NCBI GenBank assembly: GCA_016786845.1
Contig: JAEUVB010000012.1
Location: 186,001-250,000, forward strand
Origin: Chitinophagaceae bacterium
Lineage (GTDB): Bacteria > Bacteroidota > Bacteroidia > Chitinophagales > Chitinophagaceae
Direction of reading: 5' to 3'
Length of the DNA: 64,000 nucleotides
The translations under genes were made by a program, and so were the position numbers. Under the pieces are notes generated by a model. That model worked only from the letters and a program-made list of their open reading frames with translations, was not told where the DNA came from and did no database searches. Shown piece by piece: positions 25,937 to 35,259 of this stretch (positions within the stretch are counted from its first letter, which is position 1; every line of letters begins with the position of its first letter).

Positions 25937-27297
25937 TAGAATAAGCTTTTATAAATTTCCTCAATCTTACCGGCAAACAAGATTTCAATTCCGAATTTAG
26001 CGGTGATACTCTTTTGGTTGAACTTGGAAACAACAATTTTCTCAAAACCCAATTTTTCAGCTTCTGCAATTCTTTGTTCGATTCGGTTGACCGCACGGAT
26101 TTCACCACTCAGTCCCACTTCTCCAACAAAACAAATATTGGAAGGCAGGGCGGTATCTTCATAGGACGAAAGCAGGGCACACAGCACAGCCAGATCGATA
26201 GCGGGATCTTCAACTTTGATTCCACCGGCGATATTTAGAAAGACATCCTTCATTCCAAACATGAACCCGCCTCGTTTTTCGAGAACCGCTAAGAGAAGCT
26301 GGAGTCTGCGGAGATCGAAACCGGTAACGGTGCGCTGAGGGGTGCCATATACCGACTGGGTAACTAAAGCCTGCGTTTCGATCAGGAGAGGTCGGGCACC
26401 TTCGATGGTAGCCGCGATGGCGATACCACTGAGGGCTTCTTCCTTTTGAGTAATTAATATTTCTGAAGGGTTTGCGATTTGGCGAAGACCACCTTCATTC
26501 ATTTCATAGATGCCTAATTCATTAGCACTGCCAAATCGATTTTTTGTCGTACGTAAAATACGGTAAGCATAATGACGATCTCCTTCAAACTGCAGAACGG
26601 TATCGACCATATGCTCTAAAACTTTTGGCCCGGCGATACTCCCGTCTTTCGTGATGTGTCCGATGATGAAAACGGGTGTATGGGTTGCTTTGGCAAAGCG
26701 AACAATTTCGGCGGTACATTCTCTCACCTGACTTACACTACCCGGAGCGCTTTCGATGAAGGGCGTTTCCAAGGTTTGAATCGAATCAATCACCACCAAT
26801 TCCGGTTTGATCTTTTTAATTTCATTGAAGATGGTTTGGGTATTGGTCGCAGTCAACAAATAAAAATTGTCATTGGTCAGTCGAAGGCGGTCGGCCCGCA
26901 TACGAATCTGCTGCATGCTTTCTTCCCCACTGATATATAATATACGATGCGTTTTCAGTTCGAGACAGTCTTGTAAAAAGAGGGTACTCTTACCTATACC
27001 GGGCTCGCCTGCGATCAGCACAACGGAACCTTCAACGATGCCACCACCTAATACACGATTCAATTCTGCGTCCGCGGTAATGATGCGTCGACTTTCTTCT
27101 CCGGTAACCTCTACCAGTTTTTTTGATTTACCGGCGTCTTCGGTATTGGGCGAGATCCATTTCTCTTTTTGATTCGGTTTGATGACAATTTCTTCAACCA
27201 GTGTATTCCATGCCTGACATGAAGGACATTTACCTTGCCACTTTGCACTTTCGGCACCACACTCCTGACAGACGAAACTTGTTTTTTGTTTAGACAA
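25936..27297 (-). CDS. radA: DNA repair protein RadA
   Basis: The 453-aa protein has a C4 zinc finger (CQECGAESAKWQGKCPSC), a Walker A GEPGIGKST, the RadA motif KNRFGSANELG and a Lon-like C-terminal domain. It is a helicase that helps branch migration in recombination. The start is TTG: an in-frame stop lies two codons upstream, and SKQKTSFVCQECG matches the usual family N-terminus. It is the first gene of a radA-comF pair. Confidence 0.95.
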   Translation of the reverse strand: MSKQKTSFVCQECGAESAKWQGKCPSCQAWNTLVEEIVIKPNQKEKWISPNTEDAGKSKKLVEVTGEESRRIITADAELNRVLGGGIVEGSVVLIAGEPGIGKSTLFLQDCLELKTHRILYISGEESMQQIRMRADRLRLTNDNFYLLTATNTQTIFNEIKKIKPELVVIDSIQTLETPFIESAPGSVSQVRECTAEIVRFAKATHTPVFIIGHITKDGSIAGPKVLEHMVDTVLQFEGDRHYAYRILRTTKNRFGSANELGIYEMNEGGLRQIANPSEILITQKEEALSGIAIAATIEGARPLLIETQALVTQSVYGTPQRTVTGFDLRRLQLLLAVLEKRGGFMFGMKDVFLNIAGGIKVEDPAIDLAVLCALLSSYEDTALPSNICFVGEVGLSGEIRAVNRIEQRIAEAEKLGFEKIVVSKFNQKSITAKFGIEILFAGKIEEIYKSLF

Positions 27298-27624
27298 TGG
27301 CTATGTTTTTTTTCAAATGCTAAGGTGGGAATTAATCATGAATTGATGCGGTAATTTTTTTTGAATCCAACAACAGACATCCATATTTTAATCTTCGAAC
27401 GAAATCACATTTACCGTATAAATGAAGAAAGGGCTGCCAATTTCTTGACAGCCCATTTCTTACTAACCCATAAAATTCAATGCTAAAGTACAGCCCATCA
27501 GAATCATTTCAAAATAATAATCGGGGAAACTTCTAAAATTTTACAATTGGATAAGATGGACAAGAGCAATATTTACGCCATCCTGTCACTTATTATGATT
27601 TTATTAATGTCTTTTTGTCTTGAT
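27298..27624. other. Intergenic region with hairpin and shared motif
   Basis: A hairpin at 27431-27454 has GGGCTG/CAGCCC outer arms, one mismatch, a CAA/TTG inner stem and a TTTC loop; on the minus strand it is fully paired with a GAAA loop. The motif TTACTAACCCATAAA at 27460-27474 recurs at 35469. A second CAGCCC at 27491-27496 could pair with the same GGGCTG arm. An 18-codon reading frame from the ATG at 27480 is too short to call. This may be an untranslated regulatory RNA or a terminator. Confidence 0.45.
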
Positions 27625-27656
27625 TTTGGCTGAAAACTGCTTTGGGCTTATATTTG
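27625..27656 (+). promoter_or_regulatory. Promoter TTTG-N20-TATATTTG
   Basis: A -33 TTTG at 27625-27628 and a -7 TATATTTG at 27649-27656, 20 bp apart, 26 nt before the protease ATG. This is one of the two best promoters in the window. Confidence 0.75.
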
Positions 27657-27682
27657 ATACATAAAACTTAAAAATATATAAT

Positions 27683-28384
27683 ATGGGCGTTTATTTTGGA
27701 TATTATGCAATTGCCGGGGTCATGTTCTTGATTGGGATGATGGTAAGCAACCGGCTAAAGTCGAAATTTACGGAATATGGACAAATTCCATTACAAAATC
27801 GAATGAGTGGAAAGGAAGTCGCGGAGAAGATGTTGCGGGACAATGGTATTTTTGACGTTCAGGTCATCAGCACCCCCGGATTCCTCTCAGATCATTACAA
27901 TCCTATGGACAAAACCGTAAACCTTAGTCCGGATGTATACGAAGGACGAAGCATCAGTTCGGCAGCAGTGGCCGCGCATGAATGCGGACATGCGGTGCAA
28001 CATGCCACACAGTATAGTATGCTGATGATGCGCAGCAAAATGGTACCTGCCGTAAAAATCGGAACATCTCTTTCCCAATGGATCATTGCCATAGGAATTG
28101 GAATGATGGGCTTTGGGCATGGCAATCAAACCATCTTTCTGATCGGTATAGCCTTATTTTCCTTGTCTACCATTTTCTCTTTGGTGACCCTCCCCGTAGA
28201 GTTTGACGCGAGTAACAGGGCTCTGGCCTGGATGGACAGTACCCGATTATTGACTTTCGAGGAACACGATAAAGCATCAGATGCTTTAAAGTGGGCGGCC
28301 AGAACATATGTCGTAGCGGCTATCAGTTCAGTAGCAACCTTACTGTATTACATTTTAATCTTTATGAATCGCAGCCGGGACTAA
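27683..28384 (+). CDS. Membrane zinc metallopeptidase, YugP-like
   Basis: The 233-aa protein has an N-terminal membrane helix, a zinc motif AAHECGHAVQHA around residues 94-105 and two or three further hydrophobic helices toward the C-terminus, as in the neutral zinc protease 2 (YugP, PF04298) family. It should be an inner-membrane protease; the substrate is not known. It has a consensus promoter and a terminator, so it is monocistronic. Confidence 0.88.
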   Translation: MGVYFGYYAIAGVMFLIGMMVSNRLKSKFTEYGQIPLQNRMSGKEVAEKMLRDNGIFDVQVISTPGFLSDHYNPMDKTVNLSPDVYEGRSISSAAVAAHECGHAVQHATQYSMLMMRSKMVPAVKIGTSLSQWIIAIGIGMMGFGHGNQTIFLIGIALFSLSTIFSLVTLPVEFDASNRALAWMDSTRLLTFEEHDKASDALKWAARTYVVAAISSVATLLYYILIFMNRSRD

Positions 28385-28403
28385 ACAACTCAGGCTTCAA
28401 TCT

Positions 28404-28438
28404 AAAATCCGGGCATTTAGTGAGTGTCCGGATTTTTT
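28404..28438. terminator. Bidirectional intrinsic terminator
   Basis: AAAATCCGG pairs with CCGGATTTT around a 15-nt loop, with a T run following on the plus strand and the matching A run on the other. It separates the protease gene from the convergent KdsC-like gene, whose stop it touches. Confidence 0.85.
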
Positions 28439-28928
28439 ATTCCCAATCGTGATTTAATTTGAGGACTTTCTCAATCACATCTCTAACGCAGCCTTGCCCA
28501 CCGCTGGCTGGCGATATATATAAGGATACTTTTTTAACTTCAGGGCAGGCATTAGAGGGGCAACAGGGCATAGCTACCTGAAGCATTACCTTCAAATCGG
28601 GCATATCGTCACCCATATATAGCGTGTGATTTAAATCGATCTGCCCCTTTTGAACCAGTCCGTTTAAAATTTCAAGTTTGTCGGAGATGCCCAAATAGAC
28701 ATCCTCGACGCCTAAACCGAGCAATCTTTTTTCAAGGGCATCGCCTTTGGCTCCGGAAATAATGGAAACGGAATATCCTTTACGAATCGCCAATTGAAGT
28801 GCATAACCATCGCGGATATTCATTGTACGTAATAGCGAACCGTCGGCAGCAATCAATAAGGAGCCATTGGTCAGCACGCCATCAATATCGAAAATAAAAT
28901 GTTTGATATTTTGAAACTTATCCAGCAT
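28437..28928 (-). CDS. KdsC-like HAD phosphatase
   Basis: The 163-aa tetrameric-type HAD protein has motif I FDIDGVLTNG, motif II SIISGA, motif III lysine in the middle and motif IV YMGDDMPDLKVM. The GVLTNG form and short length match KdsC, which dephosphorylates KDO 8-phosphate for LPS. The C-terminus ends GGQGCVRDVIEKVLKL, the usual active-site tail. It is followed, toward lower coordinates, only by the terminator. kdsA or kdsB are not adjacent. Confidence 0.88.
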   Translation of the reverse strand: MLDKFQNIKHFIFDIDGVLTNGSLLIAADGSLLRTMNIRDGYALQLAIRKGYSVSIISGAKGDALEKRLLGLGVEDVYLGISDKLEILNGLVQKGQIDLNHTLYMGDDMPDLKVMLQVAMPCCPSNACPEVKKVSLYISPASGGQGCVRDVIEKVLKLNHDWE

Positions 28929-28937
28929 AGACTTGAA

Positions 28938-29726
28938 TTATGGATTTATTTCAACACCTTCCTGATAACGGACCACCTTTAAGAATTTTCCTTTATCGTC
29001 ATAGCGTTTCCACTCACCATCTTTCACACCATTCTTGTAAGGCCCTTCTTCTTTGATGAGTCCACCATCGGTAAATTCCTTCCACCAACCTTCTTGTTTA
29101 CCATTTTTATAGGCCCCCATTTGAGTAACCACTTCTTCTTCGTTGTAGGTGGCTGCGTTTCCGTTTAACTCACCATTACTGTATTCATATACCACTGCTT
29201 TTTTGCCATTCACATAATACCAGGTTGTTTGCCCTTCGCGTTTACCGTTTTTCATACGGCCCTCTTCCTGCATACCACCTTCGAAATAATAGATTTTCTT
29301 AAACCCGTCTTCCACTCCTTCATTATAGTAGATTTCCTTATTCAGACGAGCCCCTTTAAAGTAAACTCTGAAGGGGCCATGGTACAAATCATTCTTATAG
29401 GTGATCATTTGCTCCAAATAGCCATCTTTTCCCATGACCATGGCGACACCCTGCTTTTGGCCGGCACGGTAACTTGTGATACTGGCCGGGAAACCGTTGC
29501 CATGGAAGGTGGTCCACACCCCATCCAATTGTTTGCCCTTCATATATCCCTCCTCGGCCACTTTACCGTCAGGACCAATGACTTGCAGCATGGTATACCC
29601 ATTCATATTCATACGAACGGTATCCATTTTTATGGATGGAGGTCTTTTTTCCTGAGCATGGAGAGTCGGTGTAAGACCGCTCATTAAAACCACAAAAACG
29701 AACGAAACACCAATTTTGATATCCAT
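28938..29726 (-). CDS. MORN/YwqK-type repeat protein, secreted
   Basis: The 262-aa protein has a signal peptide ending in HAQEK and about ten repeats of the form YxNGxxxGxWxxYxxxG, the MORN-like pattern used by proteins that databases name YwqK family antitoxins. No toxin gene is adjacent and the protein is exported, so that name is misleading here. Repeats of this kind bind lipids or proteins. Its ATG overlaps the ferredoxin stop by 1 bp, giving a ferredoxin-MORN-KdsC series on one strand. Confidence 0.8.
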   Translation of the reverse strand: MDIKIGVSFVFVVLMSGLTPTLHAQEKRPPSIKMDTVRMNMNGYTMLQVIGPDGKVAEEGYMKGKQLDGVWTTFHGNGFPASITSYRAGQKQGVAMVMGKDGYLEQMITYKNDLYHGPFRVYFKGARLNKEIYYNEGVEDGFKKIYYFEGGMQEEGRMKNGKREGQTTWYYVNGKKAVVYEYSNGELNGNAATYNEEEVVTQMGAYKNGKQEGWWKEFTDGGLIKEEGPYKNGVKDGEWKRYDDKGKFLKVVRYQEGVEINP

Positions 29727-30073
29727 TAAAGATGCAGTTTCTCTTTCTTTTGCAATAAAACTTCTACCGTTTCACGGTACATTTCATCCGGTACGCAACA
29801 GTCGACCGGGCATACCGCAGCGCATTGAGGCTCTTCGTGAAATCCCTGGCACTCTGTACATTTATCCGGTGTAATATAATAAGTATCGTCGGCCACCGGT
29901 TTTTGTTTGGCCGAAGCATCCACCACTGCCCCGCTCATGAGGGTGTATGCATCCTTTATAGATGTTCCATCGGCAATAGCCCATTCCACACCACCTTCAT
30001 AGATCGCATTATTGGGACATTCCGGTTCGCAAGCACCACAGTTGATACATTCGTCTGTAATTTTAATAGCCAT
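29726..30073 (-). CDS. 2[4Fe-4S] ferredoxin
   Basis: The 115-aa protein has a first cluster motif [12 protein letters not shown] (Cys 9, 12, 15, 19) and a second motif [18 protein letters not shown] with the longer C-x2-C-x8-C spacing of Alvin-type ferredoxins. It carries electrons in the cytosol. It is divergent from a LuxC-type acyl-CoA reductase 80 bp away, a partner often seen next to it in Bacteroidota as far as I recall; the functional link is inference. Confidence 0.93.
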   Translation of the reverse strand: MAIKITDECINCGACEPECPNNAIYEGGVEWAIADGTSIKDAYTLMSGAVVDASAKQKPVADDTYYITPDKCTECQGFHEEPQCAAVCPVDCCVPDEMYRETVEVLLQKKEKLHL

Positions 30074-30153
30074 GAGTCTGAATTTTATTTTTTAATTGTT
30101 CGTAATAGTCGAATTTCGCCTTCAAAATTACAATTAAATCTGCATAAATATTT

Positions 30154-31149
30154 ATGATTTCAAACCGAATTGAATTGCTGCTCAAATTAAGAGATTATCT
30201 TCTTTCGGATGATGAAGAACTTGCTCTTAAAAAAGAATTGACAGAACGTGAGAACGGGTGGTTTACGCAGCATTTTATCAACTTCTCCATAAAACAAATT
30301 ACAGAGCAGTTTCTTGATCCGGTAAAGCTCAAGGATTTCTCCGGCCGGTTTGATACGGCGGAATGCAAAGCCTACCAAAAATCCATTGGAATTATTATGG
30401 CCGGAAACATTCCGCTGGTTGGATTCCATGATTTTTTATGTGTCTTTCTGAGCGGTTTTAATATTCGAATAAAGCTATCCGGCAAAGACAATATCATGCT
30501 GCCTCATTTATTGGATAAACTGTTTGAATGGGATCCTTCTTTAAAAGCCACGATTTCATTTGAAGATATGCTGAAAGGCTGTGATGCATATATTGCCACC
30601 GGTGGAAATAATTCGGCCAGATACTTTGAATATTATTTTGCGAAATTTCCTCATATCATTCGAAAAAACAGAACTTCAGTAGCATTATTGGATGGCACTG
30701 AAACCACTGATGAGCTTAGTTTGCTGGCGGATGATGTATATACCTATTTTGGTTTGGGTTGCAGAAATGTGACTAAACTGTATGTACCTGAAAATTATGA
30801 CTTTATTCCGCTGTTAGCAGCTTTTAAGAAATATGACGAATTAAAACATCATAATAAGTATAGAAATAATTTCGATTATCAACTGGCTTTATATATTCTC
30901 AACAATCAGTACTATATGAGCAATGAGAGCTTATTGTTCATTGAAAATGCTTCCGTTTTTTCCGCCGTATCGGTTTTGCATTATGAAACTTATTCAGACC
31001 TGAAAAACACTTTAGATCCGCTGAAAAACAATGAATCCATTCAAGCCATCGTGGGGCATGGTCATATCCCGTTTGGACAATCGCAGTCACCCGCTCTCCA
31101 TGATTTTGCGGATGGTGTAGACACCGTGGCATTTCTAAATTCCTTATAA
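30154..31149 (+). CDS. Acyl-CoA reductase, LuxC-like
   Basis: The 331-aa protein has GIIMAGNIPLVGFHDFL, the LuxC-type NAD(P)-binding entry, and TYFGLGCRNVTKLYVPE with the conserved catalytic cysteine segment. It reduces acyl-CoA or acyl-ACP to aldehyde using NADPH. The AT-rich codon use resembles its neighbours. Its product could feed wax, sphingolipid or aldehyde metabolism, but nothing in the window decides this. It converges with a MATE gene 15 bp away. Confidence 0.82.
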   Translation: MISNRIELLLKLRDYLLSDDEELALKKELTERENGWFTQHFINFSIKQITEQFLDPVKLKDFSGRFDTAECKAYQKSIGIIMAGNIPLVGFHDFLCVFLSGFNIRIKLSGKDNIMLPHLLDKLFEWDPSLKATISFEDMLKGCDAYIATGGNNSARYFEYYFAKFPHIIRKNRTSVALLDGTETTDELSLLADDVYTYFGLGCRNVTKLYVPENYDFIPLLAAFKKYDELKHHNKYRNNFDYQLALYILNNQYYMSNESLLFIENASVFSAVSVLHYETYSDLKNTLDPLKNNESIQAIVGHGHIPFGQSQSPALHDFADGVDTVAFLNSL

Positions 31150-31164
31150 TACCCAACTACCCGT

Positions 31165-32547
31165 TCAGACCTTCACTACCTTCCATTTCCCGCGACGGAA
31201 AATAAAATAACTGATGATGGCAATAGCGGTTTCCGCTACAGGTATAGATATAAATGCACCTTCGGGCCCCCATTGCAGTTTATAGACCAGTACATAGGCT
31301 AAAGGAATTTGAAATAACCAAAAGCAAATGAAATTCACCAAAGTGGGTGTAAAAGTATCTCCGGCCCCATTTAAAGATTGGATCAGCACCATTCCAATTC
31401 CGTAAAAAATATAACCCGATCCAACGATACGCAAAGCCCTTGTGCCGTAGCGAATGACTTCCGGATCGGATGAATAGAAACCTATAATATATCCGGCAAA
31501 CAGCATAAAAAATAAAGTCACCAGACACATGAAAAAGATATTGTATTGGGTCGTGAGCCACACACTTTTTTCAGCGCGGTCGGGCAAGGCTGCACCTAAA
31601 TTCTGTCCCACGAGGGTGGCTGCTGCATTGCTCAACCCCCAAGCAGGCAATATAAAAAACACAATATTCCTGAATGCAATTTGATATCCTGCCGAAGCAT
31701 CTGTCCCCCCTGTATCGGCAACAAATTTTGTCATGACGATCCAGCTGGCAGAGGCGATGATAAATTGCAAAGTGGCGGGCGAGGCAATTTTTATCAGCGA
31801 AGTTATGACTTCCGGATGAGGCACAAAATGTTTGAGACGGATGCGCATGACGCCCGAAGGTTTCATCAGATAATATAATTGATAGAGTACACCAATCCCC
31901 CGTCCTATCGTGGTGGCAATCGCTGCCCCCTTCAATCCCAAATCGAAACCATAGATCAACAAGGGGCAAAGGATAATATTCATGGCACTGGCAAGCCATA
32001 AACTTTTCATGGCAATTGCAGCATTCCCGGCTCCTCTAAAAATGCCATTAATCAGAAACAATAAAATGATGACCACACTCCCGCCCAACATGATTCGGGT
32101 GAATACGGAACCTTCTAAAACCACTTCAGGGCTAGCTCCCATGAGCGTCAATAATTCGGGTGCAAAAATTACCCCGGCAATACTAATGATGACCACAAAG
32201 ACCATCGCCAATAGTATGCTTTGTGCACCTGCATGTGCAGCGGATTCCGGATTCTTCTCCCCCACCCTGCGGGCTACGATGGCCGTTGCTGCGGTACTGA
32301 GCCCAATGGCCAATGAATAAATGATGGTAATGAGACTTTCCGTTAAGCCCACTGTAGCTATGGCATTCTTACCTAATTTCCCAACGAAGAAAATATCGAC
32401 CAACGCAAAAACACTTTCCAAACTTAATTCCAGTATCATCGGAATGGCCAATAAGACTACGGCCCGCCGGATACTGCCTTGGGTATAGTCATATTCTTCA
32501 CCGCGAAGTGAATCTTTCAGGACCCGTACAAATCGATTTTCAGGCAT
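31165..32547 (-). CDS. MATE-family efflux transporter
   Basis: The 460-aa protein has twelve hydrophobic helices arranged as two six-helix halves. Near the N-terminus it reads AIPMILELSLESVFALVDIFFVG, followed by TVGLTESLITIIYSLAIGLS and RRVGEKNPESAAHA, as in NorM/DinF relatives. It exports cationic drugs or metabolites using Na+ or H+. It has no partner regulator adjacent. Confidence 0.92.
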   Translation of the reverse strand: MPENRFVRVLKDSLRGEEYDYTQGSIRRAVVLLAIPMILELSLESVFALVDIFFVGKLGKNAIATVGLTESLITIIYSLAIGLSTAATAIVARRVGEKNPESAAHAGAQSILLAMVFVVIISIAGVIFAPELLTLMGASPEVVLEGSVFTRIMLGGSVVIILLFLINGIFRGAGNAAIAMKSLWLASAMNIILCPLLIYGFDLGLKGAAIATTIGRGIGVLYQLYYLMKPSGVMRIRLKHFVPHPEVITSLIKIASPATLQFIIASASWIVMTKFVADTGGTDASAGYQIAFRNIVFFILPAWGLSNAAATLVGQNLGAALPDRAEKSVWLTTQYNIFFMCLVTLFFMLFAGYIIGFYSSDPEVIRYGTRALRIVGSGYIFYGIGMVLIQSLNGAGDTFTPTLVNFICFWLFQIPLAYVLVYKLQWGPEGAFISIPVAETAIAIISYFIFRRGKWKVVKV

Positions 32548-32609
32548 ATAAAATTCAATGATACTAAAATATTTTCAGTGCATGAATTAAAGTAATGGGA
32601 GATGGTTGT

Positions 32610-33311
32610 TTAAAATCTGTATCCCACAGACAAACGATTGACCAGAAGAATGGAAGGTTTCAACACATCGATACCGGCTTCATAATTAGCAAACAGCCTT
32701 TGACCCAAGGAACACTCCAACCCTGAATATAACACAGGTCGAATTTGGACATCCCACGTATAGTGGGTTGGATGCAAACTGGTTTTTCCGCCGCCGAAAC
32801 ATCCAAAATCGTAACGCTCAACTATTGTTTTGTATCGTGAAAATTGACCTAAGATATCCACTCCGGAATAAATTTTTACCATTGATCGACGATTCCAATA
32901 AAGTCCCAAACCCAAGGTCAGGTTATTCGTCATTTGAGAATGGTCAAGTTGATCGATTTGAGTTGATTGTGTACCTTCAGAATATCTCAGTGTATCCTTT
33001 AGCACAATATCCTCAAATTGAAATCCATAGGATAAACGGGTATAAAATGATCGATACAGGTTTCTTTGAAGATAAATATCAGGCAATCGTATAATAGTCT
33101 TTTTGAAACAAGAATCCGGAACTCCATTTAAGCGTAAAATATTTTTATGCCACGCGATCGTCGAAATCGATAATCCTGCTTGCTGACTGTAAAATCCCCA
33201 ATAAGCATATTCTATTTTACCGAATCCGAGCGACAAACTATTCGTGTATGAACGTTGAGCGTTGACGGCGACCGAAAACAGCAACCCAATAATAAACAGG
33301 ATTTTTTTCAT
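32610..33311 (-). CDS. Secreted hypothetical protein, possible outer-membrane beta-barrel
   Basis: The 233-aa product begins MKKILFIIGLLFSVAVNAQ, a clear signal peptide, and the mature part is a run of amphipathic strands ending in SVGYRF, an aromatic last residue typical of outer-membrane barrels. No domain family is recognised. The start at 33311 is favoured over 33326 because the signal peptide then begins cleanly. It lies 40 bp after pepT on the same strand. Confidence 0.65.
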   Translation of the reverse strand: MKKILFIIGLLFSVAVNAQRSYTNSLSLGFGKIEYAYWGFYSQQAGLSISTIAWHKNILRLNGVPDSCFKKTIIRLPDIYLQRNLYRSFYTRLSYGFQFEDIVLKDTLRYSEGTQSTQIDQLDHSQMTNNLTLGLGLYWNRRSMVKIYSGVDILGQFSRYKTIVERYDFGCFGGGKTSLHPTHYTWDVQIRPVLYSGLECSLGQRLFANYEAGIDVLKPSILLVNRLSVGYRF

Positions 33312-33351
33312 ATGCTGAAGACGCAAAAAATGATTCGACTGTTGGTCAGAT

Positions 33352-34599
33352 TTATCCTTTCGATTTCTCCACCCATATTTGGCTCAGGTGTACCAGGGTT
33401 TCGACTGCCTTCTCCATATCCTGCACACTCACATATTCATGTTTGGAATGGATACCCATCTCTCCGGTAAATAAATTCGGACAAGGCATTCCCATGAAGG
33501 ACAGCCTGGAGCCATCGGTCCCTCCGCGAATAATATGTTGTTCAGCTTTAACCCCTGCCCGTTGCATCGCTTCTTCAGCATAGGATGTCACCTGAGGGTG
33601 ATTCTGTATCATATCCATCATATTCCGATATTGCTCATGGACTGAAAATTCAGCACGGGCACCCGGGTATTTTGCAATGGTGTCATTTAATATTTTCTCC
33701 AATCGATCTTCGTGCACCTTCAAATTAGCGGTCACAAAATCCCGGACGATAAACTTTACGGTTACTTTTTCTATTCCGCCTTCCACTGACATAGGATGCA
33801 CATAGCCTTCACGATGCGCCGTCGTTTCGGGGCTCCAACTATCTTTAGGCAGTGCATCAATAAAATCTGCGGCTATTTTAATGGCACTCAATAATTTACC
33901 TTTTGCATATCCGGGGTGCGCACTTATACCATGTATAACCGCCGTTGCACCATCGGCACTGAATGATTCCGATTCCAAAGCGCCACGTTCGCCCCCATCG
34001 AGGGTATAGCCGAATTGCGCACCCAATTTATTCATATCGATGTGTTCTACCCCTCTACCTACTTCTTCATCCGGAGTAAATAATATTCTTATGGTACCAT
34101 GTGGGGTATCGGGATGTTCCATCATATACTTCACATAATGCATAATTATGGCCACACCGGCCTTATCGTCGGCACCCAATAAAGTATTTCCGGATGCAGT
34201 GATAATATCATCTCCTATTCGTTGTAAGAGATAGGGATGTTTTTCAGTCGTTATGATTTGAGTAGGATCATCGGGCAAAACAATGGGAGCGCCATTATAC
34301 TGTTTATGCAAAATAGGCTTCACATCTTTCCCGCTACAATCCGGCGCAGTATCCATATGAGCACAATAACAAATCACAGGCACATCAAAATCCACATTTG
34401 ATGCCAGGGTGGCATAGACATATCCGTGTTGATCCATATGGGCATCTGATACACCCAGGGCCAAAAGATCTTCGACCAAAACTTTGGCTAAATCTTTTTG
34501 CTTTTCGGTACTTGGGAAGGAGGTACTTTCCGGATCGCTTTGTGTATCTATTTGTACATAACGCATAAAACGTTCTGCCACTGAAAAAGTATAATTCAT
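33352..34599 (-). CDS. pepT: Peptidase T (tripeptide aminopeptidase)
   Basis: The 415-aa M20 peptidase has the metal-site segments CAHMDTAPDCSG, LLGADDKAGVA and TPDEEVGRGVEH, plus HPGYAKGKL and RGGTDGSRLSFMGMP. It removes the N-terminal residue of tripeptides in the cytosol. Length matches the family. It is divergent from marC. Confidence 0.95.
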   Translation of the reverse strand: MNYTFSVAERFMRYVQIDTQSDPESTSFPSTEKQKDLAKVLVEDLLALGVSDAHMDQHGYVYATLASNVDFDVPVICYCAHMDTAPDCSGKDVKPILHKQYNGAPIVLPDDPTQIITTEKHPYLLQRIGDDIITASGNTLLGADDKAGVAIIMHYVKYMMEHPDTPHGTIRILFTPDEEVGRGVEHIDMNKLGAQFGYTLDGGERGALESESFSADGATAVIHGISAHPGYAKGKLLSAIKIAADFIDALPKDSWSPETTAHREGYVHPMSVEGGIEKVTVKFIVRDFVTANLKVHEDRLEKILNDTIAKYPGARAEFSVHEQYRNMMDMIQNHPQVTSYAEEAMQRAGVKAEQHIIRGGTDGSRLSFMGMPCPNLFTGEMGIHSKHEYVSVQDMEKAVETLVHLSQIWVEKSKG

Positions 34600-34659
34600 A
34601 TCGTAAGGATGTTTTTAAATTAATAAACCGTAAATATACAGTACCCCATCTTTAAATTC

Positions 34660-34667
34660 TATATTTG
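34660..34667 (+). promoter_or_regulatory. -7 promoter box (TATATTTG) of marC
   Basis: Exact TAnnTTTG match ending 4 nt before the ATG at 34672, one of the clearest near-leaderless cases in the window. Confidence 0.65.
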
Positions 34668-34671
34668 TCGT

Positions 34672-35259
34672 ATGAGCGCATTTGACCTGACCAATATCTC
34701 CTTCAATGAAATACTCACCGCCAGTTTTGCGCTGTTTGCAGTTATTGACATTTTAGGATCGATTCCGGTATTAATCGCCTTTAAAAATAAAGTGGGTGAC
34801 ATCAGTGCATGGCGGGCCACCATCGTTTCCGGATTGCTCATGCTCATATTCTTTTTTCTGGGCGAACAATTTCTCGGTATTTTAGGTTTAGACGTGAGTT
34901 CATTTGCCATTGCCGGTTCCATTGTATTATTTATCTTAGGATTAGAAATGGTATTGGGTCTGGAATTTTTCAAAAGTGATAACAATCCTAAAGCCGGATC
35001 CATTGTACCCATAGCGTTCCCATTAATAGCCGGCTCAGGAACACTGACGACGGTCATGTCTATCAAATCATTGTATCATCAGTATAATATACTCATAGCC
35101 CTTCTCATTAACCTGATCGTTATCTTTCTTGCTTTAAAAAGTTTGAACCGCTTGGAAAAAATTTTAGGGCAGTCAGGAATTATTGTCATCAGAAAATTTT
35201 TCGGTGTCATCCTGATTGCCATAGCCGTGAAAATGTTTCGTACCAATATCCATATTTAA
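34672..35259 (+). CDS. MarC-family integral membrane protein
   Basis: The 195-aa protein has six hydrophobic helices, with ASFALFAVIDILGSIPVLIAF near the N-terminus and PIAFPLIAGSGTLTTVMS in the middle, which are family hallmarks. Despite the name, MarC proteins are not proven drug-resistance factors; transport has been suggested. The start is fixed by a -7 box 4 nt upstream. Confidence 0.9.
   Translation: MSAFDLTNISFNEILTASFALFAVIDILGSIPVLIAFKNKVGDISAWRATIVSGLLMLIFFFLGEQFLGILGLDVSSFAIAGSIVLFILGLEMVLGLEFFKSDNNPKAGSIVPIAFPLIAGSGTLTTVMSIKSLYHQYNILIALLINLIVIFLALKSLNRLEKILGQSGIIVIRKFFGVILIAIAVKMFRTNIHI

Noticed and set aside
28938-29726. Antitoxin of a toxin-antitoxin system (database YwqK name)
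   Set aside because: The protein is exported, made of MORN-like repeats, and no toxin-like gene is adjacent.
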